Assembly (NCBI GenBank): GCA_903870545.1
Contig: CAIQDI010000006.1
Coordinates: forward strand, 124,001-188,000
Source: an uncultured Pseudomonadota bacterium
Lineage (GTDB): Bacteria > Pseudomonadota > Gammaproteobacteria > Methylococcales > Methylomonadaceae
Reading direction: 5' to 3'
Length of the DNA: 64,000 bases
Shown: positions 54,730 through 63,500 of the stretch, piece by piece
Numbering within the stretch: the first letter of the stretch is position 1
Layout: every line of letters starts with the position of its first letter
Program-made: the position numbers and the translations under genes
The notes under the pieces: model-generated
What the model was told of the DNA's origin: nothing
The model's input: the letters and a program-made list of their open reading frames with translations, nothing else
The model's database searches: none

Positions 54730-54773
54730 TCAAGCCAACAAAGTCAACATCAAACGCGACTTAACTGGCTTGA
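54730..54773. terminator. Hairpin between mcl and pgaB
   Basis: TCAAGCCA (54730-54737) pairs with TGGCTTGA (54766-54773), with an inner AAGTC/GACTT stem. TTTTGTT follows on the plus strand only. It may still stop pgaB transcripts on the minus strand, though without a clear T-tract there. Confidence 0.45.
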
Positions 54774-54784
54774 TTTTGTTCAGA

Positions 54785-56710
54785 CTATTGCAGTTCTGGT
54801 AACGAAAAATGTTGCTTCAAATCCTCCAAACGGGGCTGATTTTCGTACACGTTATCGGGATAATAACCGATATGTTTTACGCCCAATTTTTTCAATAAAT
54901 TCAACTGTTCGACAAAGATATTGCTCGGAATTTTTTGCTGATTTTTCCAATTTACGGCTTGCAATTCAAACACGGTTTTATTCAAACCGCTCGGTTCTTT
55001 TGCCGCCGCTTTTACCAAGTCCGTCAGCCATTGATTCGGATTTTTCGCTTCTTCCATAAACGGCATCGCTTCAATCGCCACATAATCGTAATGCGTCAAA
55101 AACGATTTAAACGATTGCGCGTACCACTCTTCGCTGTACGGTTCGAGCAAAGGCAGCGCGTAAAAATTGCGAGCCGTTTGAACAGCAGGACGATAAAAAC
55201 GCACGCGATTGGTTAATTCGTCAGTGAATTGCGCCATCAATTCGGTTTTATGTTTTGCCCATTCCAACCGATTTTTACTGGTCGCCCGCAATTGATTTAC
55301 GTCATCCGAAATCCCCCAAACTTGTTTCCCGTACGCCAACGCTTTCGGCGAAACATCTTCAAAATCAGACAAAATGCCATCATCATGAAAAAGTATGCCG
55401 TCAAAATTGCAGTATTTACTTAAATCTTCATAAATTTCAGCGACAAATTGACGCGCTTCCGAATTGAATGGCGATAACCGTTTGTAAATATGGGTCGATT
55501 CTTGTGCTTTTCCGTCGCGCCATTCTTGAACGTACCACGATTCGTCAATGTCGTCGCCTTGATACGCCATCATCGGCAACCACGCATAAACATGAACGGC
55601 AGCGCGTTTTTTCAATTGCCACGCGACGCGATTAAATAAATCCTGTTTAACCGGCAAATGACGATTCGGAAAATACAACGCTTCGGCATTTCCGTCACCG
55701 TCTGGGTCGGCGTAGGCTTGCAAATACACGGTGTTGATGTGCATATCTTTAATGCGCTGCACCAAACTGCCGATGTTTTTTTCCGTTTGTTCGGGGTCTT
55801 TGTCGTACAAATAATCCATATCAACATGAGCCACTCGAAGATGCTGTTCCACGCGCAACCCCGTCACAATTTCAGCAAATTTTTCAACTTTAGGATCATC
55901 GACAATAATCAATCGGTGCAAAACATCTAAATTCGCCAAGGTATTAAAACCATCGACCAAACCCATGGTAATCGGCATTCCCGCTTCTTTTGCCTCGGCA
56001 ATGGAAATTTCGTTGTATTCGCCATAAGGCCAAACCATGACGCGCGGACGAATGCCCGCGTGTTGGAAAATAAACTCGGTACTTTTAGACATCGCGGCGT
56101 GAATTCGCGCTTGATATTGCGCGTCGGTTTCATACACCAACATCGGGTCATCGTATAAACGTGTCACGGCGGCAGCTTGCGTGTTACCTTGCGGATTGCC
56201 AACAATGCCGTTGTGTAAATCGTAAGTGTGCGACGCAATTTCAACCAAACCCGATTGCGCCACTTCACGGACTTGATCCCAATTCATTAACGGTTTACCC
56301 GGTTCGTCAGCGGTAACGTGTCCATCCATCCACGTTCCCACCAGCGCAACCGTTGCAGGATAATGATATTTTTTCAGCAGCGGAAAAACTTTGCTGTAAA
56401 AACTCAAATAACCATCGTCGAACGTTAACAAAACGGCTTTTTCTGGTAACGGCGATTTTCCCGCTGCTGCATCTAAAACAGCTTGAACGCTCACAACGCT
56501 GTAATCATTTTTTTTCAGCCAAAGGAATTGGTCTTCCAAAAAATGTTTATTGACTTCCATTCGGTCAAACGGCGCGACGATGTCTTCTTCGTCAATAATA
56601 TCGTGATAATTTAAAACTAAAAAATGCCCGTCTTTGCTGTGTGCGACAGAACTAAACGCCAATAATGCAAAGAGCAAGGCGGCGAATTTCAAACGGGAAA
56701 ACGTGTTCAT
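54785..56710 (-). CDS. pgaB: Poly-beta-1,6-N-acetylglucosamine N-deacetylase (PgaB-like)
   Basis: The 641-residue protein has a signal peptide (ALLAFSSVAHSKDG), an N-terminal polysaccharide deacetylase domain (LNYHDII, VLLTFDDGYLSFY, MVWPYGEY) and a C-terminal glycosyl-hydrolase-like barrel (VDMDYLYDKDPEQTEKNI, LFHDDGIL). PgaB deacetylates the biofilm polymer in the periplasm. No pgaA, pgaC or pgaD is near; the gene is instead coupled to mlaA by a four-base overlap. Confidence 0.92.
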   Translation of the reverse strand: MNTFSRLKFAALLFALLAFSSVAHSKDGHFLVLNYHDIIDEEDIVAPFDRMEVNKHFLEDQFLWLKKNDYSVVSVQAVLDAAAGKSPLPEKAVLLTFDDGYLSFYSKVFPLLKKYHYPATVALVGTWMDGHVTADEPGKPLMNWDQVREVAQSGLVEIASHTYDLHNGIVGNPQGNTQAAAVTRLYDDPMLVYETDAQYQARIHAAMSKSTEFIFQHAGIRPRVMVWPYGEYNEISIAEAKEAGMPITMGLVDGFNTLANLDVLHRLIIVDDPKVEKFAEIVTGLRVEQHLRVAHVDMDYLYDKDPEQTEKNIGSLVQRIKDMHINTVYLQAYADPDGDGNAEALYFPNRHLPVKQDLFNRVAWQLKKRAAVHVYAWLPMMAYQGDDIDESWYVQEWRDGKAQESTHIYKRLSPFNSEARQFVAEIYEDLSKYCNFDGILFHDDGILSDFEDVSPKALAYGKQVWGISDDVNQLRATSKNRLEWAKHKTELMAQFTDELTNRVRFYRPAVQTARNFYALPLLEPYSEEWYAQSFKSFLTHYDYVAIEAMPFMEEAKNPNQWLTDLVKAAAKEPSGLNKTVFELQAVNWKNQQKIPSNIFVEQLNLLKKLGVKHIGYYPDNVYENQPRLEDLKQHFSLPELQ

Positions 56711-57618
56711 TTAGGTGCGCTCAATTCTAAGAAATGACGAGAATTATTGATGACAGGTGGCAAACCGCCCGTTTTTGGTGGAGAAGACAATGGTAATTTT
56801 GATGCCGGAGAATTTTTTGACGGAGCAGTATTTTTCGGCGCAGACGTGGAACCCGTTGACGATTCGTCATCATCCATCAAATCAATATCATCTTCAGCAG
56901 GAACATTGCCATCGTGAACCAAATAATCGCGGCGTTGCTGATAAGCATTTTTGATGAAGCTGTATTTGTCGGTCGCGGCTTCGTTAATCATTTTTTCCGT
57001 TCCCATCAAATTCGCCCGCGTATTCGTCGCATCCAGCGCATTCAGACTGGAAGTCGCCGCCGTCATTGCAATGCCGCCGCCAAAAAGAAATGTGTAACTA
57101 AAGGGATTCAACAGCGCGTCACCCAACAAACCGACCGCTTCACGCGGTGAACTGGGCCCTAAAAGTGGCAACATTAAATAATCACCGGACGGTACGCCCC
57201 AAAATCCCAACGTTTGCCCAAAATCTTCGTTATGTTTCGGCAAATCAATCATTTCAGCGACATCGAAAACGCCCAAACCGCCCGCCGTGGTATTCACAAT
57301 AAAACGGCTCGCGTCCATGCCGCCTTGCGTCATTTTGAATTGTAATAAATCATTCACCGTCACGCCGATGTCGTCGATATTATTGAAAAAATTAGTCACG
57401 CCTTTTTCAACAATGGCCGGTGCGATCCACTGATAACCTTTGGCAACAGGTTTTAAAATCGCTTTGTCTAAACCTTCGTTAAACGATTGCACGCCGCGAT
57501 TCCAACCTTCAAAAGAATCTTTGTTTTTAGAAACAGAAGTTTCTGGTTTAATCGGCGTAGTTGAACAAGCGACGCTTAACAGCACGCACGTTGTGGTGAA
57601 AATTTTCCGTAAAGTCAT
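56707..57618 (-). CDS. mlaA: MlaA/VacJ family outer-membrane lipoprotein
   Basis: MlaA removes phospholipids from the outer leaflet of the outer membrane. The leader ends in LLSVACSTT (lipobox SVAC). The core shows FEGWNRGVQSFNEGLDK, RFIVNTTAGGLGVFDVA and GFWGVPSGDYLMLPLLGPSSPRE. A C-terminal Ser/Pro/Lys-rich tail of about 60 residues is longer than in E. coli. It overlaps pgaB by four bases, an odd pairing. The other mla genes are not here. Confidence 0.92.
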   Translation of the reverse strand: MTLRKIFTTTCVLLSVACSTTPIKPETSVSKNKDSFEGWNRGVQSFNEGLDKAILKPVAKGYQWIAPAIVEKGVTNFFNNIDDIGVTVNDLLQFKMTQGGMDASRFIVNTTAGGLGVFDVAEMIDLPKHNEDFGQTLGFWGVPSGDYLMLPLLGPSSPREAVGLLGDALLNPFSYTFLFGGGIAMTAATSSLNALDATNTRANLMGTEKMINEAATDKYSFIKNAYQQRRDYLVHDGNVPAEDDIDLMDDDESSTGSTSAPKNTAPSKNSPASKLPLSSPPKTGGLPPVINNSRHFLELSAPK

Positions 57619-57667
57619 AAGTTAGAAAGTCATCAATGGAAGTTTTTAGTTGTTGTGGCTCTTACTG

Positions 57668-59566
57668 TTAATCCACGTTGTCAGCGTAAGCATCCACTTG
57701 TTCTTGTAAATCTAACCACTTTAATTCCGCGTCTTCTAAGGCTTTGTCGATGTGTACTTTTCGCTCTAAAACGGTTCGTAAACGGGCTTTTTCGTGGTCG
57801 GCGTAAATTTCTGGGTCGGCGAGTTGCGCTTCTAAATCACGTTGTTCGACGTGATATTTTTCCATGGTCGCTTCGGATTTTTTCAGCGCGTCGAGCAACG
57901 GTTTTTGTTTTTGGCGACGTTCGGCATCGAGTTTGCGTTGATCTTTGCGCGATACATTTTCAGCTTTATCGGGTAAATTCGTCACGTCATTATTGCGTTT
58001 TTGTTCGGTCAACCACGCGCGGTAATCGTCCAAATCGCCATCGAACGGCACGACTTTTTCGTTCGCCACCAGCAATAACGTATCTGTAACGGAACGCAAT
58101 AAATGTCTATCGTGCGACACCACCACCATCGCACCCTGAAAATCCTGCAACGCCACGCTCAACGCATGACACATATCCAAATCCAAATGATTGGTCGGTT
58201 CGTCGAGCAACAATAAATTCGGATTTTTATAAACCAATATCGCCAAAACTAAACGCGCTTTTTCACCGCCTGAAAACGGTTTCACCGCTTCCACGACTTT
58301 GTCGCCACAAAAATCAAAACCGCCTAAAAAATTGCGGAATTCTTTTTCAGTGGCTTGCTTGTCAATTTGTTGAAAATGCCACAACGGATTTTCATCCAGA
58401 TGCAATTGTTCAAGTTGATGTTGCGCGAAATAGCCGATATTTAACGCATCGGCTTCCAAACGCTTGCCCAATAACGGCGGCAATTCACCTGCCAACGTTT
58501 TCAACAAACTGGACTTTCCCGCGCCATTTGAACCGAGCAAACCAATTCTATCGCCCGCCGCAATCGACAAACTAATGTTCGGCAAAATGATTTTATGTTC
58601 ATAACCAATCGTCACCTCGTCGAGTGTCAACAACGGATTCGGCATTTTTTTCGGTGCGGGAAAGGTGAAATTGAACGGCGAATCAACGTGCGCCATCGAA
58701 ATCAATTCCATCCGTTCCAACGCTTTAATGCGACTTTGCGCCTGCCGCGCTTTCGTGGCTTGCGCTTTGAATCGGGTCACAAAACTTTGAATGTGAGCAA
58801 TTTCGCGCTGTTGTTTTTGATAAGACGATTGTTGTTGCGCTAATTTCTCCGCTCGCATTCGCTCAAATGCAGAATAATTTCCCGTATAAATTTCGGCTTG
58901 ACCTTGTTCAATATGAACGATGTGATCGGTAATTGTGTCGAGGAAATCGCGGTCGTGCGAAATCAACAACAACGTGCCGGCATAATGTCCGAGCCAATCT
59001 TGCAACCACAAAACCGCGTCTAAATCCAAATGGTTCGTGGGTTCGTCGAGCAACAAAACATCCGAGCGACACATTAACGCTTGCGCCAAATTCAAACGCA
59101 TTCGCCAGCCGCCCGAAAATGAACTGACGGAATCTTGCATTTTTGGCGCGGTGAAACCCAAGCCGTCCAACAATCGCGCCGCGCGTGAAGCCGCGCTGTA
59201 ACCGCTAATCACGTCTAACGCGGCGTGCAATTCGGCTTGTTTCAAACCGTCGTGATTTTCTTCGGCGATTTTTAATTGTTGTTCTAATTGGCGCAATTCC
59301 ACGTCGCCATCCATGACGTAATCGAGAGCGGAACATTCGACCGCTGGCATTTCTTGGGCAACGTGAGCAATTGCCAAATTCGGTGGCATGGTGAAATCGC
59401 CTTCGTCAGCGTGCAATTCACCTTTCACCATCGCAAATAAACTGGATTTTCCCGCGCCATTTGCGCCAGTGAAACCGACTTTTTGCCCGTTGTGCAACGT
59501 GAATGAAGCGTTGGAAAATAAAACTCGTGTGCCACGTCGAAGCGTGATGTTTCTGAAATTTAACAT
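57668..59566 (-). CDS. yheS: ABC-F family ATPase, YheS-like
   Basis: Two ATP-binding cassettes without membrane segments: Walker A GANGAGKSS and GSNGAGKSS, signatures FSGGWRMRL and FSGGEKARL, Walker B LLLDEPTNHLDLD in both. An arm linker lies between them, and a C-terminal coiled coil (KKSEATMEKYHVEQRDLEAQL) follows. The start MLNFRNITLRRGTRVLFSNA and the length (632) match YheS. ABC-F proteins act on the ribosome. It ends 49 bases before mlaA starts. Confidence 0.93.
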   Translation of the reverse strand: MLNFRNITLRRGTRVLFSNASFTLHNGQKVGFTGANGAGKSSLFAMVKGELHADEGDFTMPPNLAIAHVAQEMPAVECSALDYVMDGDVELRQLEQQLKIAEENHDGLKQAELHAALDVISGYSAASRAARLLDGLGFTAPKMQDSVSSFSGGWRMRLNLAQALMCRSDVLLLDEPTNHLDLDAVLWLQDWLGHYAGTLLLISHDRDFLDTITDHIVHIEQGQAEIYTGNYSAFERMRAEKLAQQQSSYQKQQREIAHIQSFVTRFKAQATKARQAQSRIKALERMELISMAHVDSPFNFTFPAPKKMPNPLLTLDEVTIGYEHKIILPNISLSIAAGDRIGLLGSNGAGKSSLLKTLAGELPPLLGKRLEADALNIGYFAQHQLEQLHLDENPLWHFQQIDKQATEKEFRNFLGGFDFCGDKVVEAVKPFSGGEKARLVLAILVYKNPNLLLLDEPTNHLDLDMCHALSVALQDFQGAMVVVSHDRHLLRSVTDTLLLVANEKVVPFDGDLDDYRAWLTEQKRNNDVTNLPDKAENVSRKDQRKLDAERRQKQKPLLDALKKSEATMEKYHVEQRDLEAQLADPEIYADHEKARLRTVLERKVHIDKALEDAELKWLDLQEQVDAYADNVD

Positions 59567-59572
59567 TTTCGA

Positions 59573-60103
59573 TTACGCCGCTCGTTCAATCATTTGTTCG
59601 GCTTGTTTGGCAAATGCGTCTAAATCGCCACTTTTTACGGTTTCGCGTGGAATCACTAACGCTGTCGCCAAACTGATATAAATGTAAATGTAATGTTTGC
59701 TGTATTCGACCCGCACTAAATCTGACCACAACATTTTATGTTTGCCGCTGGGAGATTTTTCCAACAAATACTGCGGTTGTTCGGGGTCAATCGTCAGCGT
59801 GTAAGTGCCGAACATGGCATTTTTTTCTTTGTAAGAATAGTTGGCAAGAATTTGACGGCGCAAATCTAACATCATCACTTTGGGCGATAACCAACCCCAC
59901 AATCCAGCAATCGCAATAATATACGCCGCAGAATTGATGTCGTTATAGTAAAAATAATAAAAGCTCCCAATTAACGCCATCACCGCCGGTACTAGCCAGC
60001 GATTTTTGCGAATGTTGCTTTGGATGTCTTCGTTTCGAGTGAACTGCACTTCATTAAAGTGGATTAAATCTTCTTCGCGGAATTCGTATTCTATTTCAAA
60101 CAT
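59573..60103 (-). CDS. Membrane protein with YcxB-like domain
   Basis: A 176-residue protein with an N-terminal FEIEYEFREEDLIHF stretch, two adjacent membrane helices (WLVPAVMALIGSFYYFYY and SAAYIIAIAGLWGWLSP), and a C-terminal domain (GTYTLTIDPEQPQYLLEKSPSGKH, then LWSDLVRVEYSKHYIYIYIS and LVIPRETV) of the YcxB-like type. The function is unknown. It lies six bases upstream of yheS and is probably co-transcribed. Confidence 0.8.
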   Translation of the reverse strand: MFEIEYEFREEDLIHFNEVQFTRNEDIQSNIRKNRWLVPAVMALIGSFYYFYYNDINSAAYIIAIAGLWGWLSPKVMMLDLRRQILANYSYKEKNAMFGTYTLTIDPEQPQYLLEKSPSGKHKMLWSDLVRVEYSKHYIYIYISLATALVIPRETVKSGDLDAFAKQAEQMIERAA

Positions 60104-60909
60104 TTTTTTATTCTTATAAGTTGGTGAAAGGATTTTAGTGTATTTTTATTCTGACGTGCGGGGCATTATAACGAATCATTGATGCTGTGACTGATTTTGC
60201 ATTGCCAAATTAAATTTTCCGAAATGACATTGCCCCTCCGCAACGGCATTTAAATCTTGGCTCTATTATGAAATCAAACAGCTTCAGGAATCGAAATTTC
60301 AAGACCTTTGAGCATGAATTCTAGCATCTGTCGCTAATTGTCAAGGCAGATATATCGAGTTAATGCTCGAATATCATCGAAAAATGTTTTTCGAGTCGGA
60401 AGTGCAGCTGCTTGCCCCTGAAATAAATGGCTGGCAGATTGGTAGTATGTCACGGCTTTCTCATAAAAAATTAACTTGACGGAGTATCGATTCTAAAAAA
60501 CGTGGTACATCGGAAAATTTTCAATGCGAGCTTGAAAATTTGCGTTTTATTCACCGAAGTGGATTATTTGCTTGATCTTCAACAAACGGTGAAAACGGAT
60601 TCCGAGGGAAAATGGATTTTTATTTCTGACCCGTTGAATACTCACAAATCCGCTTCGGTGGTAGAAATTGAAGAAGATTTAGGGGGAGTAATAGTGCGTA
60701 GCAATCTATGATTATCAATATAATCTATTGTTTTGTATTAAGTTATTGTTCAGGTATAATGCTTTTCGTGGAGCGGAAACTGAGTTTCACGTTAAAAACT
60801 CAATTGCATTTTTAGTAACTTTAAAAACAGTCGGGACACGTTATAGCCGGACTTTAAACGTACACAAAAGCAGACTAAGACTTTTCTAGCATCTGTGTTG
60901 ATGGTGTGA
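60104..60909. other. Long intergenic stretch with no clear gene
   Basis: About 800 bases between the YcxB-like gene and the decayed IS607 element. A possible short frame (60502-60711) is listed separately. The rest shows no protein homology or repeat that I recognise. It may contain more remnants of mobile DNA, because the next segment is one. Confidence 0.5.
60502..60711 (+). CDS. Short frame of unknown nature
   Basis: Sixty-nine codons from a GTG at 60502. The product (VLFTEVDYLLDLQQTVKTD, then GKWIFISDPLNTHKSASVVE) is not one that I recognise. No good ribosome site precedes it. It could be a fragment or chance. Confidence 0.25.
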   Translation: MVHRKIFNASLKICVLFTEVDYLLDLQQTVKTDSEGKWIFISDPLNTHKSASVVEIEEDLGGVIVRSNL

Positions 60910-61324
60910 ATAGATTTAGGCATAACTAGATTATCCAAGATTTTTAGTAATGGTAAAAGGCAAATCAGGAATTTTGGAAAATATGTAGTTGCCCACCAAG
61001 ACAGATTGGTACGATTTGGACAATATCTTATCAAGTATGTAATCGAATTCAATGGCGGAAAACTCGTGGTTCTCGACCAATCTGCTTGTTCGCCCAACGA
61101 AGAACTCACCAAAGACTTGCTCAATATCTTACACATCTTCAGTTACCGAATACACGGGCTTGGAAATTACAAAAAGCAAGTTGCACAAGCCACGTCCAAC
61201 AACGCAGAACAAAGTACAATTCAACCGGTGGCTGAAAGTGAGTCGTTTTGTTTACACCGCTACGGTTTATTCTCATCTGAATTACGCAAACTGCACGAAA
61301 TTATCCAAAAAAATCAACTGTTAA
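60910..61324 (+). mobile_element. Decayed IS607-type element (tnpA end and tnpB beginning)
   Basis: The frame from 60982 reads YVVAHQDRLVRFGQYLIKY, LVVLDQSACSPNEELTKDLL and HIFSYRIHGLGNYKK, the catalytic part of IS607-type serine transposases, with no intact N-terminus. Overlapping it in another frame (about 61180-61321), PTTQNKVQFNRWLKVSRFVY is the start of TnpB. The rest of tnpB is missing. The remnant ends 16 bases before gckA, so it may once have affected that gene's promoter. Confidence 0.8.
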
Positions 61325-61339
61325 TCGAGAGAACATGGC

Positions 61340-62659
61340 ATGACTATTTTGAACTTTAAACCGCTGGCGAAAAAAATTAAATTCGACGACAACGTGAACG
61401 TGTTGCGTCCAAACGCCCACCAAATTTTTCAAGCGGGAATTGCAGCGGCAAATCCTTACGACGCGGTGAAACAGCATTTTGTTTTGGATGAAAATTATTC
61501 AAAAATTCACATTATCGCTTTCGGAAAAGCCGCGTGTGCAATGGCGAATGCCGCGCAAGAATTGATTCCTCCCAATTTATTGGGCGAAACGATTGCGGTG
61601 ACAAATTATGAAAATGTGGTGGCTGTTGAAAATATCGAAATGATTGGCGCGTCGCATCCGCTGCCTGATTCTGCTGGTTTTGAAGCCGCGAAACGCATTG
61701 CTGAAATCGCCAAAAATGCCAAATTCGACGAATTAGTTTTGGTGTTAATTAGCGGCGGCGGGTCGGCGTTAATTCCGTATCCGGTCGATTCCATTTCGCT
61801 CGACGAAAAAATTGCTACGACAAATTTATTGCTGTCGTGTGGCGCGACCATTCACGAAATCAATTGTATTCGTAAACATTTGTCCCAATTAAAGGGCGGG
61901 AATTTAGCGAAAATAATTTCGCCGGCAAAGTGTCACGCGCTGATTTTGTCGGATGTTTTAGGCGACGATTTAAGCGTGATTGCAAGCGGCACGACGGTTG
62001 CGGATAAATCCACATTTGCCGAAGCCATCGCCATTTTGAAAAGTAAAAACGTGTGGCATGACGCGCCACAATCGGTGAAAAATTATTTAGAAAAAGCGAT
62101 TTCAGAAACACCAAAAGTGATTGAAAATGTCACGAATACGTTAATTGGCAGCAACGAAATGAGCGTTGAAACAGCGGTAAAAGCCGCGCAATTATTGGGT
62201 TACGAAGTCATTCGTTATGATTATCCGTTGTGCGGCGAAGCGCGTGAGGTGGCGGAAGAGTTTGTTTTAGCAGCAAAAAATACGCGCTTTGAAAATGAAA
62301 AAATTGCTTTAATAACAGGCGGCGAAACCACCGTCACATTGCGCGGAAATGGTAAAGGCGGACGCAATCAAGAAATGGCATTCGCGTTCGCCATCGCCGC
62401 AGAAAAACACGGTTTAACAAACGAATGGGTATTTCTAAGCGGCGGCACAGATGGCATTGACGGTGTAAGTCCTGCGGCAGGCGGAATTGTTGACGCGGGA
62501 ACATTGCAGCGTATGAAAAATGCAGGCGTAATTCCAGACGAATTATTGGAAAATAACGATTCTTACCACGCCTTAAAAAGTTCAAACGATTTATTGATGA
62601 CGGGCGCGACCGGAACAAATGTTGCGGATTTACAGATTTTATTGATTCACACAAAATAA
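61340..62659 (+). CDS. gckA: Glycerate 2-kinase, MOFRL family
   Basis: This enzyme makes 2-phosphoglycerate from glycerate and ATP. The 439-residue protein has an N-terminal DUF4147 domain (IIAFGKAACAMANAAQEL, VLISGGGSALIPYP, CIRKHLSQLKGG) and a C-terminal MOFRL domain (ALITGGETTVTLRGNGKGGR, SGGTDGIDGVSPAAGG). In the serine cycle this is the step after hydroxypyruvate reductase, which fits the mtk and mcl genes upstream. Its ATG lies inside the tail of the IS607 remnant, with GAGAG nine to thirteen bases upstream. Confidence 0.9.
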   Translation: MTILNFKPLAKKIKFDDNVNVLRPNAHQIFQAGIAAANPYDAVKQHFVLDENYSKIHIIAFGKAACAMANAAQELIPPNLLGETIAVTNYENVVAVENIEMIGASHPLPDSAGFEAAKRIAEIAKNAKFDELVLVLISGGGSALIPYPVDSISLDEKIATTNLLLSCGATIHEINCIRKHLSQLKGGNLAKIISPAKCHALILSDVLGDDLSVIASGTTVADKSTFAEAIAILKSKNVWHDAPQSVKNYLEKAISETPKVIENVTNTLIGSNEMSVETAVKAAQLLGYEVIRYDYPLCGEAREVAEEFVLAAKNTRFENEKIALITGGETTVTLRGNGKGGRNQEMAFAFAIAAEKHGLTNEWVFLSGGTDGIDGVSPAAGGIVDAGTLQRMKNAGVIPDELLENNDSYHALKSSNDLLMTGATGTNVADLQILLIHTK

Positions 62660-62675
62660 CCACAGAGAGAAATTT

Positions 62676-63497
62676 ATGAATACACAAAAAATTGGTTTTA
62701 TCGGAGGCGGGAATATGGCGGCGAGTTTGCTCAACGGTTTGATTGCAAGCGGTCATCCCGCGCAACAACTGTGGGTTTCTGACACGAATGCCGAAACACT
62801 TTCGCATCTAGCACTGGCTCACAACGTGAATACTTCGTTGGACAATTTGGCTATTGTGAATGCTGTAGACGTGATTGTTTTAGCCGTTAAACCGCAAATT
62901 TTAAAAAGCGTCGCGCAAACGCTCGCCGCCGCCATTCACGCCAAAAAATTACTCGTGGTTTCGATTGCCGCTGGAATTTCACAAGCGAGTTTAAGCGTTT
63001 GGTTGGGTGATGAAACGGCGATTGTGCGTTGCATGCCCAACACGCCAGCGTTGGTTTTGACGGGCGCAACGGGTTTACACGCCAATTCAAATGTCACCGA
63101 CGAACAAATTGATTTAGCTGAAAGCATTTTGCGTTCGGTCGGAATTGCGTTGTGGGTGAAAACAGAAAGTGAACTTGATGCTGTGACCGCTGTGTCAGGA
63201 AGTGGTCCCGCGTATTATTTTTTGTTGATGGAAGCGATGGAAAAAGCCGCGTTGGAAATGGGATTAAGCGCAAATGTGGCGCAATTACTGGTTCAACAAA
63301 CAGCGTTAGGCGCGGCGAAAATCGCACTCGAATCTGCCGAATCGCCCGAAAGTTTGCGTCAGCGTGTCACGTCGCCAAATGGCACCACACAAAAAGCCAT
63401 TGAAACATTTCAAGCAGGCGGTTTTGTCGAATTAGTCGCCAAAGCCTTGCACGCGGCGCGTGATCGTTCCATCGAATTATCTAAACAGGAGGCTTAA
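62676..63497 (+). CDS. proC: Pyrroline-5-carboxylate reductase
   Basis: ProC reduces pyrroline-5-carboxylate to proline with NAD(P)H. The Rossmann start KIGFIGGGNMAASLL is at residues 5-19, VDVIVLAVKPQ near 67, and the dimerisation and substrate segment TAVSGSGPAYYFLLMEAM near 170. The 273 residues are normal. It starts 16 bases after gckA and precedes yggT, a common pair in proteobacteria. Confidence 0.96.
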   Translation: MNTQKIGFIGGGNMAASLLNGLIASGHPAQQLWVSDTNAETLSHLALAHNVNTSLDNLAIVNAVDVIVLAVKPQILKSVAQTLAAAIHAKKLLVVSIAAGISQASLSVWLGDETAIVRCMPNTPALVLTGATGLHANSNVTDEQIDLAESILRSVGIALWVKTESELDAVTAVSGSGPAYYFLLMEAMEKAALEMGLSANVAQLLVQQTALGAAKIALESAESPESLRQRVTSPNGTTQKAIETFQAGGFVELVAKALHAARDRSIELSKQEA

Positions 63498-63500
63498 ATC

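Noticed and set aside
60792-61136. Minus-strand reading frame across the IS607 remnant
   Set aside because: It lies opposite the recognisable serine transposase frame and shows no convincing homology, so it is most likely a shadow.
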